Shown here: piece after piece, positions 24,812 through 37,074 of the stretch | Position numbering within the stretch: the first letter of the stretch is position 1 | How the letters are laid out: each line of letters opens with the position of its first letter | Source: Hypericum androsaemum | Taxonomy: Eukaryota; Streptophyta; Magnoliopsida; Malpighiales; Hypericaceae | Direction of reading: 5' to 3' | Assembly: GCA_963995505.1 (NCBI GenBank) | Contig: OZ023180.1 | Location: 3,968,501-4,032,500 of the forward strand | DNA: 64,000 nucleotides | Made by a program: the position numbers and the translations under genes | Notes under the pieces: generated by a model | Database searches by the model: none | Seen by the model: the letters and a program-made list of their open reading frames with translations, nothing else | What the model was told of the DNA's origin: nothing

Positions 24812-26357
24812 TATGAGTTCCGGCCTCGGCCCTTTATTGTTTTTTTTTTGGTATTTTCAATTCATTTGTTTGGTTATAAAGGGGGAGAGAGAGGACGAGG
24901 AGGAGGCAATTATTGGTGGTGAGCTTGTGTGGGGTCCATTCTTGTTTTGTTGGCAAGTGAGTAATGGTTGAGCGATCCTCTGCGGGCGGGAGTATCCGCC
25001 GGGATTTTTAATTTTCATATGGCAAATGTATGTATCCTGGTGGGACATTCTGAGAACGATATTATTTTCTCCCTGTATTTTTCTTCTGCTGATTAGGTCA
25101 ATTAGCATTTATCCAAGTACTATGTATTATTTACGATAAATTCATTTCAGTATTATTCACGATTTTTTTACCATTTACTTTGTTATTTTATTTTTTTAGA
25201 AATTTTTTTCAAATTGACACTCATAAAAATGGTTTTTTTTTCAATCGGCACCCGCCAATGTTTTTAAAACCGACTCGAAAGGTGACCCATAAAATTGAAA
25301 TTTTCTGGTTTTCCCTATCCACTGGTCCAATCGTCGGTCGGACTAAAACTTTTTCTTTTTTACTAATAATTATTAAATAAGGTGAATAAAACTATTTAGC
25401 ATAAAAATAACAAAATGTCAAATAAGTTTAATTTAGGGCATACAAGATGAGGATTTTCTTTTTCGGTTTTTCTCTGTGGATTAGGTTGTTTTGGCATTTT
25501 TTGTTATTTTAATTAGTTGTTATTTTTTTATTTTGGTCACTTGTCGTTCTAAAATTTGATTAGTTAGTCATTTGTTTGCAAAATTAGATGGGTGACAAGT
25601 TGTTTATTTTGTTGTTCTGGTGACCTGGGTCAGCCTGATTTGTCCGACCGGACGGTCCGACAAGATTTTGGATGATCGAAGTGCTCTTCGGGTTTTTTGA
25701 AAAAAAAATGACTCGAATTTCTGCTGGATAGCAATCACACAGCTTCTCTCTCATTGTTTCCACTAAAACTGCAAGTGAGACCACGATTAGGAGTTTGTAA
25801 AAAAATAATAGTTCATGAAATTTTTTGTTCATGAAAAAAGGGAAAAAATGAAAATATAAAGTATTTGGTAAAAAAAAGTCAAAAAGTATAAAGTCAAAAT
25901 TTTCCTATTTTTATTTGAAGACTATAAAATGAAAAGGGAACAAAAAAAAAGCGCCGAAAAGCAGAGTTTTCTTCCTGATCTGGACGCCGAAAAGTAGAGT
26001 AACAGGTGAGGTGAGGTGAGGTGAGGTGGCGCGAAGCGAAGTGTTTCTCTCTTCTTTTTATTTGTAGGAGGTGGACGACAGGTACAGGTAGGTGGGAAGA
26101 ATTTACTCCAGTTCCGGGGTTGTCAGGGATGAGATAGGGCTGATACATTTGACCAAGTTGGGAATTTGCAGTATTTATCCGAGAGATAGATAGAGACTGG
26201 GTCTGGATTTGCACTGTTCTGGTCTGGATTGGTTCAATTGGAATTCGTTTGGACTTCGGGTTTCCACGTGGAATTGGTCACTTGGACGATGGGTGAGTGA
26301 GATGGTGAAACGTGGAGAGTGTGTAAGTTCCAACGTTTATGAGATTATCTGAAATTC
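24812..26357. other. Intergenic region between DUF538 gene and copia element
   Basis: AT-rich. Contains the probable promoter of the minus-strand DUF538 gene and a short GTGAG tandem array (about 26007-26027). No other gene recognised. The end of this stretch carries the target site AATTC (26353-26357) of the copia element. Confidence 0.4.
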
Positions 26358-26825
26358 TGTTGGAAAAATTGAATAAAACTTCAATGCAAAGGCCAAAAGT
26401 AGAAGGCCCAAGTGGAAAGCTCAAAGTGGAAATGGAAAGTGCATTACTATATCGGAAATTGCAAAGGATTTTTTTTCTGTTTATAAGGAGAAGTTCAAAG
26501 CTGGTGTAATATTAAATGTTCTACCTGAAGAGTTGACCGAGGCTACCTGTGAGGATGGTGCGAAGCACCATCCGAGCACGAGCACGAACATGCGCTCGCG
26601 CACGTGCGTGTGCGCATGGCGCAATGGGCGCTTTGTGGCGCACTTGGCACTTCACACGTGCGCATCGTCATTTGCAAATCATCCCAACTACAAATGCATA
26701 AGCATTCATTAGCATTGTAGTTCTCTCTCTCTCTCTCTCTCAGAAGAGTCTGGATAATCCAAGGTTCGCCTGAAGCTTCGAGGGTCGTTGTGCTACGAAC
26801 TCGGAAGCAACCTAGTCGTTGTATC
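26358..26825 (+). repeat. 5' LTR of the copia element, internally deleted and truncated
   Basis: Matches the 3' LTR from its first base. It lacks about 350 bp present in the 3' copy (after CGTGCGCATCG near 26669) and its last ~180 bp. The match stops at GTCGTTGTATC (26825), and gag-side sequence beginning AGCACTGG follows immediately. A CT microsatellite lies at about 26722-26741. Confidence 0.88.
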
Positions 26826-26845
26826 AGCACTGGTGCCAGCGGTCC

Positions 26846-27430
26846 CGGGAACTGTCCACGCCGAAAGGCCGGCCAAGTTCAACGGTACCGAGTTCAAGAG
26901 ATGGCAACAGAAGATGCTGTTCTACCTGATGACGCTCAACCTGGTCCGATTCTTGAAGGAAAGAGGCTCTGAAGGTGGCGAAAAATGAGGCTGATCTACA
27001 GAAGATCAACGCCCTCGATGCATGGAGTCACATCGACTTTCTATGTCGTAACTATGTCCTGAATGGCTTAGACGACGCCCTCTACAATGTATATGCAGGT
27101 ACCAAGACTGCGAAAGAATTGTGGGACTCCCTGGAGAAGAAGTACAAAACGGAGGATGCCGGGATGAAGAAATTCATCTTCGGAAGATTCCTCGACTTCC
27201 AGATGGTGGACTCCAAGAAGGTCATAGACCAAGTCCAAGAGCTGCAACTGATTCTACACGAGATTTACGCCGAAGGCATGCAACTCAGCGAATCTTTCCA
27301 GGTGGCTGCTCTAATCGAGAAACTACCCCCTCTATGGAAAGACCTTAAGAACTACCTCAAGCATAAGAGAAAGGACATGGGGCTGGAAGACCTGATTGTG
27401 AGACTAAGGAACGAGGAAGATAACTAAAAG
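26846..27430 (+). pseudogene. copia gag (capsid, UBN2-type), frameshifted
   Basis: Capsid-like gag of the copia element. PAKFNGTEFKRWQQKMLFYL lies in one frame (about 26866-26930). The frame then shifts near 26975 to continue with [20 protein letters not shown] and [19 protein letters not shown] stop (TAA) at 27424-27426 separates it from the nucleocapsid part. The natural start was lost with the LTR-gag junction. Confidence 0.85.
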
Positions 27431-27502
27431 TCCGAAGTCAAGACCGGCAGAACCAACTCCGAGGATAAGGTACACCTCGCCGAAGGTGGTACTGGCAAGA
27501 AG

Positions 27503-28483
27503 ATGAAGAAGCCCGAAAATAAGCAGGAGAAGCAAGAGCCAAAGCAAAAAAAAGCTAAGAAGATCAAAGGCAATTGCTACAACTGCGACAAACCCGGTCA
27601 CATGACCAAAGATTGTCGCTTACCAAAGAAGGACAATCTAGAGAAGGCTAATCTGGCCGAAGACTTGTCTGAGCTACACCTATTTGTCGTGGTGTTTCAA
27701 GTAAATCTGGTGGATAAACCAAGGGAGTAGTTCATTGACACAGGGGTAACCCGACACATCTGTTCAGACAAGGAGATGTTTTTGACCTACATTCCGATCA
27801 ACGGACGAAAGTTATTTATAGGTAACTCCGCGACTTCACCCGTAGTCGGATTAGGCCAGGTGGTACTGAAGCTGACCTATGGAAAAGAGCTGACCCTCAA
27901 GGATGTTCACCATGTCCCAGACATTCGTAAGAATTTAGTATCCGGCTCACTGTTGAGCAAAGCTGGGATGAAACTAGTATTCGAGGCTGATAAGTTTGTA
28001 TTGACTAAGGCTGGTACCTTTGTAGGAAAGGGTTACCTCGAAAGGGGGCTCTTTAAGATGAATGTAATAACTGTAAAATGCGTATTTAAAGGGCCTAATA
28101 AAGTTATCAATTCTTCTTACTTGGCTGAGTATTTTAACTTATGGCATGATAGATTAGGACATGTAAATTTGAGCTCACTAAGAAAGTTAGTAAGTTTAAA
28201 TTTATTGCCTAAAATAGAGTTTGACCCAAATAATAAATGTGAAGTATGTGTAGAGGCAAAAATGACCAAAGTACATTTTCACTCAGTGGAAAGAAGTACT
28301 ACACCTTTAGAGTTAATTCATACTGACATATGCGATATGAAACAAGTGCAAACTAGAGGTGGGAAAAAGTATTTCATCACATTTATTGATGATTGTACGA
28401 AGTACTGTTACGTACACCTTTTGAAAGGAAAAGACGAAGCTCTAAAAGCTTTCAAGAGTTATAAGAATGAGGTTAAAAATTAA
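27503..28483 (+). pseudogene. copia nucleocapsid, protease and first part of integrase
   Basis: The zinc knuckle CYNCDKPGHMTKDC (CX2CX4HX4C) is at about 27575-27616. A TAG at 27728-27730 precedes the protease active-site region [11 protein letters not shown]. The pre-integrase segment carries [17 protein letters not shown], and the integrase core begins with LIHTDICDM. The frame ends at a TAA near 28481. Confidence 0.87.
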
Positions 28484-29086
28484 CTTAGCACTAAAATCAA
28501 AATAATTCAAAGTGATAGAGGGGGAGAATATGTAGCTCTGTTTGAGGAATTCTGCCAAAAATATGACATTATTCATCAGACAACTGCTATATACTCACCT
28601 CAATCAAATAGCGTAGCTGAGCGCAAGAATCGAACTCTTAAGGAGATGATGAATGCTATGTTGATTAGCTCGGGCTTACCACAGAACTTGTGGTGGAAAG
28701 CTGTGCTATCAGCTAATCACATTCTAAATAAATTATCACACAAGAAAAGGGACAAAACTCTATATGAATTATGAAAAGGGAGAAACCCTTCCTACGGTTA
28801 CCTTAAAGTGCGAGGGTGCCTAGCCAAGGTAGAAATACCTCCACCTAAAAGGGTGAGAATAGGACTCAAGACCGTTAACTGCATCTTTATCGGATATACC
28901 CACAACAGTAACGCATATCAATTTCTAGTGCACAAGTCTGAAAACTCTGAAATCAACGAGGGAATGGTCATGGAATCAATGAATGCAATATTCTTTGAGA
29001 ATATCTTTCCTAAAAAGGAAACGAAAGAAGTAAGCTCAAACAAAAGAAGTTATGAAGCTATACAAGGCTCTGATCAAGGTGCTGAG
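28484..29086 (+). pseudogene. copia integrase, second part
   Basis: Continuation of the integrase with IIQSDRGGEYVALF, SPQSNSVAERKNRTLKEMM and NLWWKAVLSANHILN, supplying the second Asp and the Glu of the DDE triad. It is interrupted by a TGA near 28771-28773. The integrase C-terminal linker continues to the inversion breakpoint near 29086. Confidence 0.85.
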
Positions 29087-29497
29087 TTTATGCTCTTGTT
29101 CGGGGGTAACAAACCCTTCAGGTTGTTCCATATATATTTCCTCTTTCAGTTCTCCATTTAGGAAAGCTATTTTTACATCCATCTGATGTATCTCGAGATT
29201 ATAGAGTGTTGCGACAGCTATAATGGATGTGATTTTTGTGACCGGCGAATAGGTGTCAAAAAAATCATATCATTCCTTCTGTTTAAACCCTTTAGCTACC
29301 AACCGAGCTTTGTACTTGTCGATTGATCCATCAGTTTTGTATTTCCTTTTAAGGATCCACTTGTAACCTAAAAGTTTACAACCCGGTAGAAGATCCACGA
29401 TTTCCCACGTGTGGTTTTGCATGATAGATTCTATCTCACTATTGATAGCTTCTTTCTAGAGAGGAGCATCCGGACTGGATAATACCTCTTGGATTGG
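29087..29497 (-). pseudogene. Inverted in-place segment of copia reverse transcriptase
   Basis: All other coding parts of the element read on the plus strand, but this block reads as reverse transcriptase only on the minus strand: SPDAPL then KEAINSEIESIMQNHTWEIV, LGYKWILKRKYKTDGSIDKY and IHQMDVKIAFLNGELKEEIY. These are the residues that should precede [20 protein letters not shown] at 29500 on the plus strand. Two stops lie within it. Breakpoints are good to about 5 bp. Confidence 0.88.
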
Positions 29498-30540
29498 TGC
29501 AAGCTGGTCAAGTCACTGTACGGGCTGAAACAGGCGCCAAAACAATGGCATGAGAAATTTGACAGAATAATGATGTCGAATGGCTTTAAGATCAATGAGT
29601 GTAATAAATGTGTATACATTAAAGGCACACCTGATGCTTACATAATTATATGTCTGTATATAGATGACATGCTAATTACGGGAAGCAGGAATGATCTTAT
29701 CGTAAAAACTAAGAACATGTTAAAGAACAACTTTGACATGAAAGATATGGGTCTAACTGACGTTATACTAGGGATTAAAATCTCTAGGGCGACTGAAGGA
29801 ATTGTCTTGTCACAATCTCACTACGTTGAGAATATACTCAAGAAATTCGATGCTTTTGACAAACCTCCGGCTAAGACTCCGGTAGACCTAAGTCTAAACT
29901 TGGCTAAAAACAGAGGTGATCCAGTATCTCAACTGAAATATGCAAAGATGATTGGGAGTCTGATGTACTTAATAAATTATACTCGCCCTGATATTGCATA
30001 CTCAGTTAGCAAGCTTAGTAGATTCACGAGCAATCCAGGACCAGACCACTGGCTAGCTCTGGAAAGGGTTATAAAGTATCTGAAATATACCATGAACCAT
30101 GACATACTTTATACTAGGTATTCAGCTGTATTGAAAGGATACAGTGATGCGAATTGGATATCAGACACTAAAGACTCCAAATCTACTAGTAGTTATGTGT
30201 TCACCATAGGTGGAGGAGCTGTATCCTGGAAATCCTCTAAACAAATGTGCATAGCTCAATCCACCATGGAGTCAAAGTTTATAACACTAGACAAAGCTGG
30301 GGAAGAAGCTGAATGGCTCAGAAATTTCCTAGAGGATATTCTGTGTTGGAACAGGCATGTGCCCCCTGTATTGATACATTGTGATAGCATGTCTGCAATC
30401 GGGAGAGTACAAAGTACTATGTACAACGGTAAGTCTCGACATATCCATAGGAAACATAACACCGTTAGACAATTGATCTCAAGTGGAGTAATACCATTGA
30501 TTATGTGAAGTCCAAGGACAACATAGCTGATCCTTTGACG
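29498..30540 (+). pseudogene. copia reverse transcriptase (second half) and RNase H
   Basis: Begins [20 protein letters not shown], continues through the catalytic box [12 protein letters not shown], then [20 protein letters not shown]. RNase H follows with [20 protein letters not shown] and [20 protein letters not shown]. The frame is open for 339 codons to 30508, with a small frame change before the polyprotein end. Confidence 0.9.
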
Positions 30541-31138
30541 AAAGGAATCAACAGAGATTAAATGTATAACGCAGTAAGGGGAATGGGGTTAAAACCCATA
30601 CATTAAAGAACTTTCATAGCGGTAACTCAACCATGATGAGTGAAGATCCCACAAACTTGGTTCAATGAGACAACTAAGTTATGGATGGTTCAGATGAATA
30701 CTTGAAATTCGTCCCATTCTCAGAAGCTACCCAAGTACGAACCTGCAAAGGTATGGTAAGGTTAAACGTCTATGCTTTTAATGATTCATATACCAGAAAA
30801 AGGTGGAGTATGGCAGGATACTCTTAATGGGACATCACCTATATAAGGGTGAAGTGAGGCTGCTTCAAAATAGAAAAATACTTATGAATCCAAGATAAGG
30901 TCCATGGCCGAAACAGACATAACGTGAGAACCAAAAGATATTAGAGATATCATTGTGTAAATGTTATTGTCTTGGTTTATATAAAAAGCTGACCAGTTCA
31001 AGACATCGCGTTCACTGAGCAGTAAGTAAATCCGATAGTATTTTACTAGGGAAGGTTCAAAGCTGTAAGATACCTTTCTCGATGTAATGCTTTTCTTAAA
31101 AGTGTCAGCATGCATTAATCATCATTCATGTGGGGGAT

Positions 31139-31865
31139 TGTTGGAAAAATTGAATAAAACTTCAATGCAAAGCCCAAAAGTGGAAAGCCCAAGTGGAAAG
31201 TCCAAAGTGGAAATAGAAAGTGCATTACCACATCGGAAATCGCAAGAGATTTTTTCCTGTTTATAAGGAGAAGCTCCAAGCTGGTGTAATATTAAATGTT
31301 CTACCTGAAGAGCTGACCGAGGCTGCCTGCGAGGATGGTGCGAAGCACCATCCGAGCACGAGCACGAGCACGCGCTCGCACACGTGCGTGTGCGCATGGC
31401 GCATTGGATGCACGTCGCAATAGGTGCTTTGTGGCGCACTTGGCACTTCGCACGTGCGCATCGTTGCGAGGAGTTAAAGGAGCCTGCTACGAGCTGCGTG
31501 CGAGGTAGCTCGCGAAGGGATGCGAGTTGGCCTAACGAATGAAGGGTCACCAGCGTGCGTCCAAAAACTGGAACGTCCTGGAGGCTTCCAGATTGCCACC
31601 GAAGAGGCACAAGGAGTGCCTGAAAGGCCTGTGGCCGAAGAGACACCAGCTGGCATCCAGGAGCCCTGAAGAGACACCTACGGGCATCCAGAAAACTGGT
31701 GGCCGAAAGGATGCCTCGGCTCCCAGAAATGTGAGAGCATGGTGCCCCCTCGAAAGTGCCTGGCAGCCATTCGGATTCCAGCCATCCTTGCCTATAAATA
31801 GGCCCTTCCCCCCTCATTTGCAAATCATCCCAACTACAAGTGCATAAGCATTCATTAGCATTGTA

Positions 31866-31899
<34 letters not shown>

Positions 31900-32107
31900 A
31901 AGAGTCCGGATATCAAAGGTTCGCCTAAAGCTTCGAGGGTCATTATGCTACAAACTCGGAAGCAGCCTAGTCGTTGTATCTTGGGGACGATTGCCGCAGC
32001 CTGTAAGCACTGAATACGGGGCAATCTCGTTTTACGGAGAAAGAGTCCAACTCTTGCCTCGAATATTAAAGATCTTAATCAAATACACCACCTCCGACAA
32101 ACAACAA
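31139..32107 (+). repeat. 3' LTR of the copia element, 969 bp
   Basis: Begins TGTTGGAAAAATTG directly after a purine-rich tract and ends ACAAACAACA, followed by target copy AATTC. It contains the short palindrome GGTGCGAAGCACC, a CG-rich block, a CCTATAAATAGGC TATA-like motif (about 31791-31803) and a CT microsatellite (about 31868-31897). It is the complete reference copy for the damaged 5' LTR. Confidence 0.9.
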
Positions 32108-34840
32108 ATTCAAAATTGGCATCGTCGAGATTTATTTAGAAGTGACATCTTTAGTGATGACTAGATATCGTCGACAAAAACGTGTTGGAAAAGGAAGAAC
32201 GCGACATTAATGCAGGTTTAATGTGAAGGATCTGAAAGCTAGGTGCTACAATAATGTTCCATTTGGGGAAGTCTACCCAATTTACGTAGGAGTGTGTTAT
32301 TTTACTTATTTCCATTCTAGGAGAGTGACGATGTAAATACATTTCCACTGGCGGGTAAAATCCATTTAAACAAAGGGTTAAATACTCGTGGGTTTTTGTG
32401 GTTTATGGTAGTGTGTAAGCATTAACGTTAGAAAGAGTTATTTTATGTTAAAAAATTTTAAATTGAATTGTTGAAAATACAATATTATTAGATATTTGGT
32501 AAAATAATTATATTTATCTTACTTATTTTAAATATGAATTAGTCAATCTGTTAATTATTCGAACAGACTCCCAGACGAGAAATGGTCATTTTCGTTCAAA
32601 TATTCGACTAGCCTCCACGTGGATATATGCAGCCAGATGGGGCATATTCGGTCCCAAGTTGGCAGATGGACAGATAACTAGAGGAGAATATATTGTGATA
32701 AGCATTACTTGCGACACGATAAGTTCTTGAACTTTATTTTCAAATATTGCAAGAATTTTTTTCCCTGCGCCACGGAATGCATTTCCCAAGGAATCTAGGC
32801 AACTATAAGTTGCCCAAAAGAGCGTTGGAATGGCAATACGACTTCTATTTGTCATTGTTTTAAAAAATATTGTTAATATTTGACAGTCAGATTAGGACTT
32901 CATATTTGTTCGGTAGAAATAGAGGACTTGATAAATATGAAACAAAAAATTATATCTTAAATAACGTCTCTATCTTCTATCCGGCATCTCAAAAAAAGTT
33001 CATCTAGTTCATCATTATAACGGCTATTACTTGGCACATAACTCTCTCTTTTCAAGATTGCAACCACCAGCCTAAGTAAAAAACCTCTCGTGGTAACCAT
33101 TTGTAGATGAAACTTAGATAATAGCCGAGTCTAGAAGGAAGTTTTGAGCATTACTTTCATACAAACTTCCGTACCAGGATTAACACAATTAATAATATCA
33201 GTTTGGGTATTAATGTCAATGACAATCAATTACAAATTGATTGAAGTTGAAAGCATTTAGGTTGAAAGCTATAGTGCTAATGAAACATTAAATCAAATAC
33301 CTACTATCTGCCAAGCAGTTAGAAAAAAATGTAAAGAACGAGAATTGTTGAAACAGACATATCGAAAGATCAATCAGCTAAAAAGTTGAACAATTAGCGT
33401 TCTCGTAGATCATCAGTTTAATCATTATACTGATTGATCAAATTCACCAAAATTTACTTTTGAAAAAAGTAATTTTTAGAAATTTGTTAAATTAAAAATA
33501 TTTATAAATTCCAGTCGAACCAAAAAATGAAAATATAATGGCCAATGTGCGTATTCATAGAATCGCTTGTGCCCAGCGGGTAAGAGAGAGAGGACTAAAC
33601 ATGGCATGTGGGAGATGTGGTTGATTGGGCGTGAGCATGATTATGATTTTGTCTCGACGTTAATAAGATGCAATAATTGTGGACAAGCTTTGTCCTAAGC
33701 ATGTCTTTTTTATGAGAAATTATGATAATTGCGGTATTTTTGAGGTAGTTGTTGTAGTGGTTATTCATAATGACGCCTTTACTATAACTTTGCCAAAAAG
33801 AAAAGGGCCGGCAAAGCATTATTAATCATACCAGTTCTAGTAATAATGCTTATGGATGCCCATCGGAGCCGTATTTATTCATAATACGTATATTTTTAGT
33901 AAATAGATCATATGCGACTTTATGAAATCATATTATTTTATTAACCGAACACTTATTAAACTAACTAATTTAACTTTGTTGAGTAAAAATTTCCCTAACA
34001 AATATTTAACATAATATACAAAAATGATAATTGACTATAAATTTAAATGGTTTGCAATATTAAAAAAGAAATCCATCACGATGTCAACTCGGAACAGCAA
34101 TAATTCTCCGATACTTGCCAAAAATTGCAGCTTCATCATCCAGCGTGGACGAATAAAATGAGCCAAAGATTTATGAAAATGTGGTATTCGCCAAGATCCA
34201 AACAAGATCTTGTCACGTCCCAACCACCAAAATCAACTTGATCGCGACTTGTAGTTTTCACGAGTTCACAACATTTCAAGTACCTATCATAGGAAGGCCA
34301 CCTAAATGTGCTTAGCTTCATGCAAGGTCCGTCAGGAAAAAAATTACGATGATCCATCTACAAGTAACGGTCAGAATCTTAACAAGTAGTAATTTTATGA
34401 CGGGTTTTGAAAATCAAGGATAAAATTTCTGGTACTTGGTATAAAAAGGTCATCATAAAATTAGTTTGTCATTAGGTAGTAGTAGGATACTGGTATCTGG
34501 GCCGGTCCAATTATTGAGCCCAATGGCAAATACTATTGGGCCTTGGAGGAATCAGAAACGTGGAGCTTCTCAATCTCCGATATGGCCCAACCCAGCTTAT
34601 GGAGAAACCAATGTGGGCCTTTGGCCGACTGTTTTACGCGGCCCGTTTCAGACGTTCTTTTTTTTTTCTAAGTAGAATTTCTTTTCTTGTCGTAATGAAA
34701 GTAAAATTTTGGTTACTCTCCACACTACCTCTCTCTTATACTATTAGAGAGAGTACTCATTGGTAATTTCTTTCCCGCCCATAAGAGCGTCAAGCCTTTG
34801 AAAGTAACAGGGCGGGGCGACATAATATATAAGCGAGGTG
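32108..34840. other. AT-rich intergenic region, nothing recognised
   Basis: No protein domain, RNA gene or bounded repeat was recognised. Short open frames on both strands look random. Confidence 0.35.
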
Positions 34841-34845
34841 ATTAC

Positions 34846-35281
34846 TATTGGGTTTGAATGCAAAATGAATGCATTTGGCTCAAAGTGTGAAAGCCCAAAG
34901 TAGAAGGTCCAAAAGTGAAAATAGAAAATGGTAATCTCACATTGAAAAGTGCGACAAAATTTTTCTAGTTTATAAAGAGATACTCTTTGTTAGCTAGGAA
35001 ATGAGTTGACCACTTGAAAAGCCAACTCGAACCGTTGGGAGGATGGCACTGGCATGGGCACGGGCGCATGTCGCAATGGGCGCTTTGTGGCGCACGTGCG
35101 CATCGTCGCGAGGAGCTGAGGAGCCTTTAATTTATCCATGGTTCGCCTGAAGTTCCGAGGGTCGTTGTGTTACGAACTCGGAAGCAGCCTAGTCGTTGTA
35201 TCTTGATTACGATTGCCGCAACTCGTAAGCACTGAATACGGGACAATCTCGTCTTATGGAGAAAGAGTCAAACAAACAACA
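34846..35281 (+). mobile_element. Solo LTR related to the copia element, 5-bp TSD ATTAC
   Basis: About 436 bp, diverged but colinear with the 3' LTR at 31139-32107. It shares CGCTTTGTGGCGCAC, CGAACTCGGAAGCAGCCTAG and the terminal ACAAACAACA. It lacks a central part of the longer LTR. ATTAC flanks it on both sides (34841-34845 and 35282-35286). No internal region remains, so it arose by LTR-LTR recombination. It begins TATTGG rather than TGTTGG. Confidence 0.85.
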
Positions 35282-35564
35282 ATTACTTACCATTTTCTTA
35301 AATTATGAGATGACAAATTTAACGGGGATAATTTTTCATAGTAATAAAGGAATAAAAATGATTCGTATTTTATTTATGTCGAACTTTTGAATAAATTCAA
35401 ATGCCTTCACGGAAATAGAGTATTGTATCAGCTCAATTTTATTTATCAAAAAATCGAAGAGTCATAAAAAAGAGAGTATTGTATCAGCTCGAAAGGGGTG
35501 AGGAAACTAAAGCAAAAACTAAAAAGTATGACAATTTTTTTTGAGGGGGACAATATTTTAATGA

Positions 35565-36062
35565 CTAAAGTCCACTTTAATACCTTATTGTTTTGCATTT
35601 TGACACATCACCATCTTGTAGTATTGAATTCTCTGACCAGATACTTGTCGTTTTACTTCATTGCAAACAAGTGACACCTGCCTAGCGAAGTCACTTTAAT
35701 TATCTCATGTGTCATTGCACATCATTAATTCTATCAATGTGTCATGTCGTCTCACTAATTTTGAGGGAAAGATAGACAAACTCGGCAACGTTTGGATTCA
35801 AATCTAGATTGAGAGGAGATCGACGATGTCCAAACCGGGGTCAACGTTATGTAACACAAATAAAATTAATGACGTGGAAAGACACGCGGATGAAATTAAT
35901 GATGTGGTATGACACGCGGGATAACTAAAGTGACTTGGATTAATAGATGTCATTTGGTTGTCAAAAGTAAAACTACAGGTACTTGATCAGAAAATTTTAA
36001 ATCACAAAATAGTAGTGTGTTAAAGTGTGAAACTAAAAAGGTAATAAAGTAGAATTTAACTA
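35565..36062. mobile_element. Palindromic MITE-like element G, ~500 bp
   Basis: The left end, AAGTCCACTTTAATACCTTA, is matched in inverted form by the right end near 36062, with at least 90 bp of imperfect arm pairing. The middle contains direct repeats of a TGACACG / TTAATGA type. No clean target duplication was found, so the exact ends and superfamily are uncertain. Confidence 0.6.
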
Positions 36063-36279
36063 ATTTCATTTGTTAAAAACTCCAATTTTTGACCATTTTT
36101 AATGAAAAGTAAACTCGTGACCAATTGAACCGAAGGAATGTGGAAAACGATAAGAAAACGGCTAATGGAGAACGACTTGTCGATGTCCTAAAAAAACAGT
36201 CTTTTGACTTCCACCAAACTTTCCCACCATTTCCAGACTTCATGGGCCCCACGCGACCCACCAAAAGTGGTGACCTTCT

Positions 36280-36529
36280 TTTTTTTTAGAACGAGAGGGG
36301 CAAAAATCCCTAGAAATATATAAAGAAAAAGGCAAAAAATAACCTACTTAGTGTAACGTCCCCTCTTGGTCAATTGTGAAATTGCGACCATCGGTTTCAT
36401 CAAAACCTTATCAAGAGAAAATCCGATGAAAAAAATTTGTGATAGGGAAAGAATATCTCGAGAGGGTAGACCCTCCCTTGACGTTTGGTCTATCGCAAAA
36501 TTTAGCCTTGCACCGTCACAAACCGGTGA
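36280..36529 (-). mobile_element. Short 5'-truncated LINE copy with 33-bp TSD
   Basis: A 250-bp insertion that begins with a T-run on the plus strand (the element's poly(A) tail) and matches the 3' end of the larger LINE around 6340-6540, including CTTGACGTTTGGTCTATCGC-like sequence. It is flanked by a perfect 33-bp direct repeat, 36247-36279 and 36530-36562 (starting CCCCACGCGACCCACC). All coding sequence except the RNase H end is missing. Confidence 0.87.
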
Positions 36530-36562
36530 CCCCACGCGACCCACCAAAAGTGGTGACCTTCT

Positions 36563-37074
36563 GGCTTAGAATGTGCCTAGGAAGTCGTAAAAGAATGATG
36601 GGACCCACTACTAAGTATTTTAACTTTTTTTTACCAACAATATTATTAGTCCAATTTAAAATATTGTAAATCTCGAATCCGAATTATTCAGAAAACAGTA
36701 CAATAGCTATTCATGTTAAAATAATTATCTTTTTTTAGGAAAATATTTAAATAATTATCCGGCATTCAAAAATTATTACGGGTCCCGAATTCAGCACCAA
36801 AGAAACGGACCCACACCCACTATACGCTCATAGAGCAGGAGAAACTGGCGCGCCCCTGGAGCTTCATCAGAAACCCACGTGACAGTTTCTTTTTTTTTTT
36901 TTAATTTTCCCTTCGCCGACTCACAGTTTCCGTCGATACTATTATTGTAGCGTAGAAGTAAGTAACTGAAGTTGCTGGAGTTTCTTTAGGTTCCACTTTT
37001 GCTAAAAGCAGTAATTAGACTTTAAGACCAAACGTGTCCGAACCCGAACCAGGAAGGACAAAAGAGGAAAGTTA
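36563..37074. promoter_or_regulatory. Upstream region of the SKS gene
   Basis: AT-rich DNA with a T-rich tract (36888-36907) and the start codon at 37075. No certain TATA box. No other gene is visible. Confidence 0.35.

Larger units (their letters stand above)
26358..32107 (+). mobile_element. Ty1/copia retrotransposon, decayed and rearranged, 5-bp TSD
   Basis: Starts with TGTTGGAAAAATTG and ends in CA, flanked by AATTC on both sides (26353-26357 and 32108-32112). The order is gag with zinc knuckle, protease, integrase, then reverse transcriptase and RNase H, the copia order. Motifs resemble the Tnt1 group. Frame-breaking changes occur in gag and at the start of protease, two in-frame stops lie in integrase, and about 0.4 kb of reverse transcriptase is inverted in place. 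A purine-rich tract precedes the 3' LTR (around 31131-31137). The element is non-functional. Confidence 0.93.

Noticed and set aside
31122..31823. 233-codon minus-strand open frame
   Set aside because: It lies in the copia 3' LTR and reads antisense through the CG-rich block. No domain is recognised and equivalent pieces appear in the 5' LTR.
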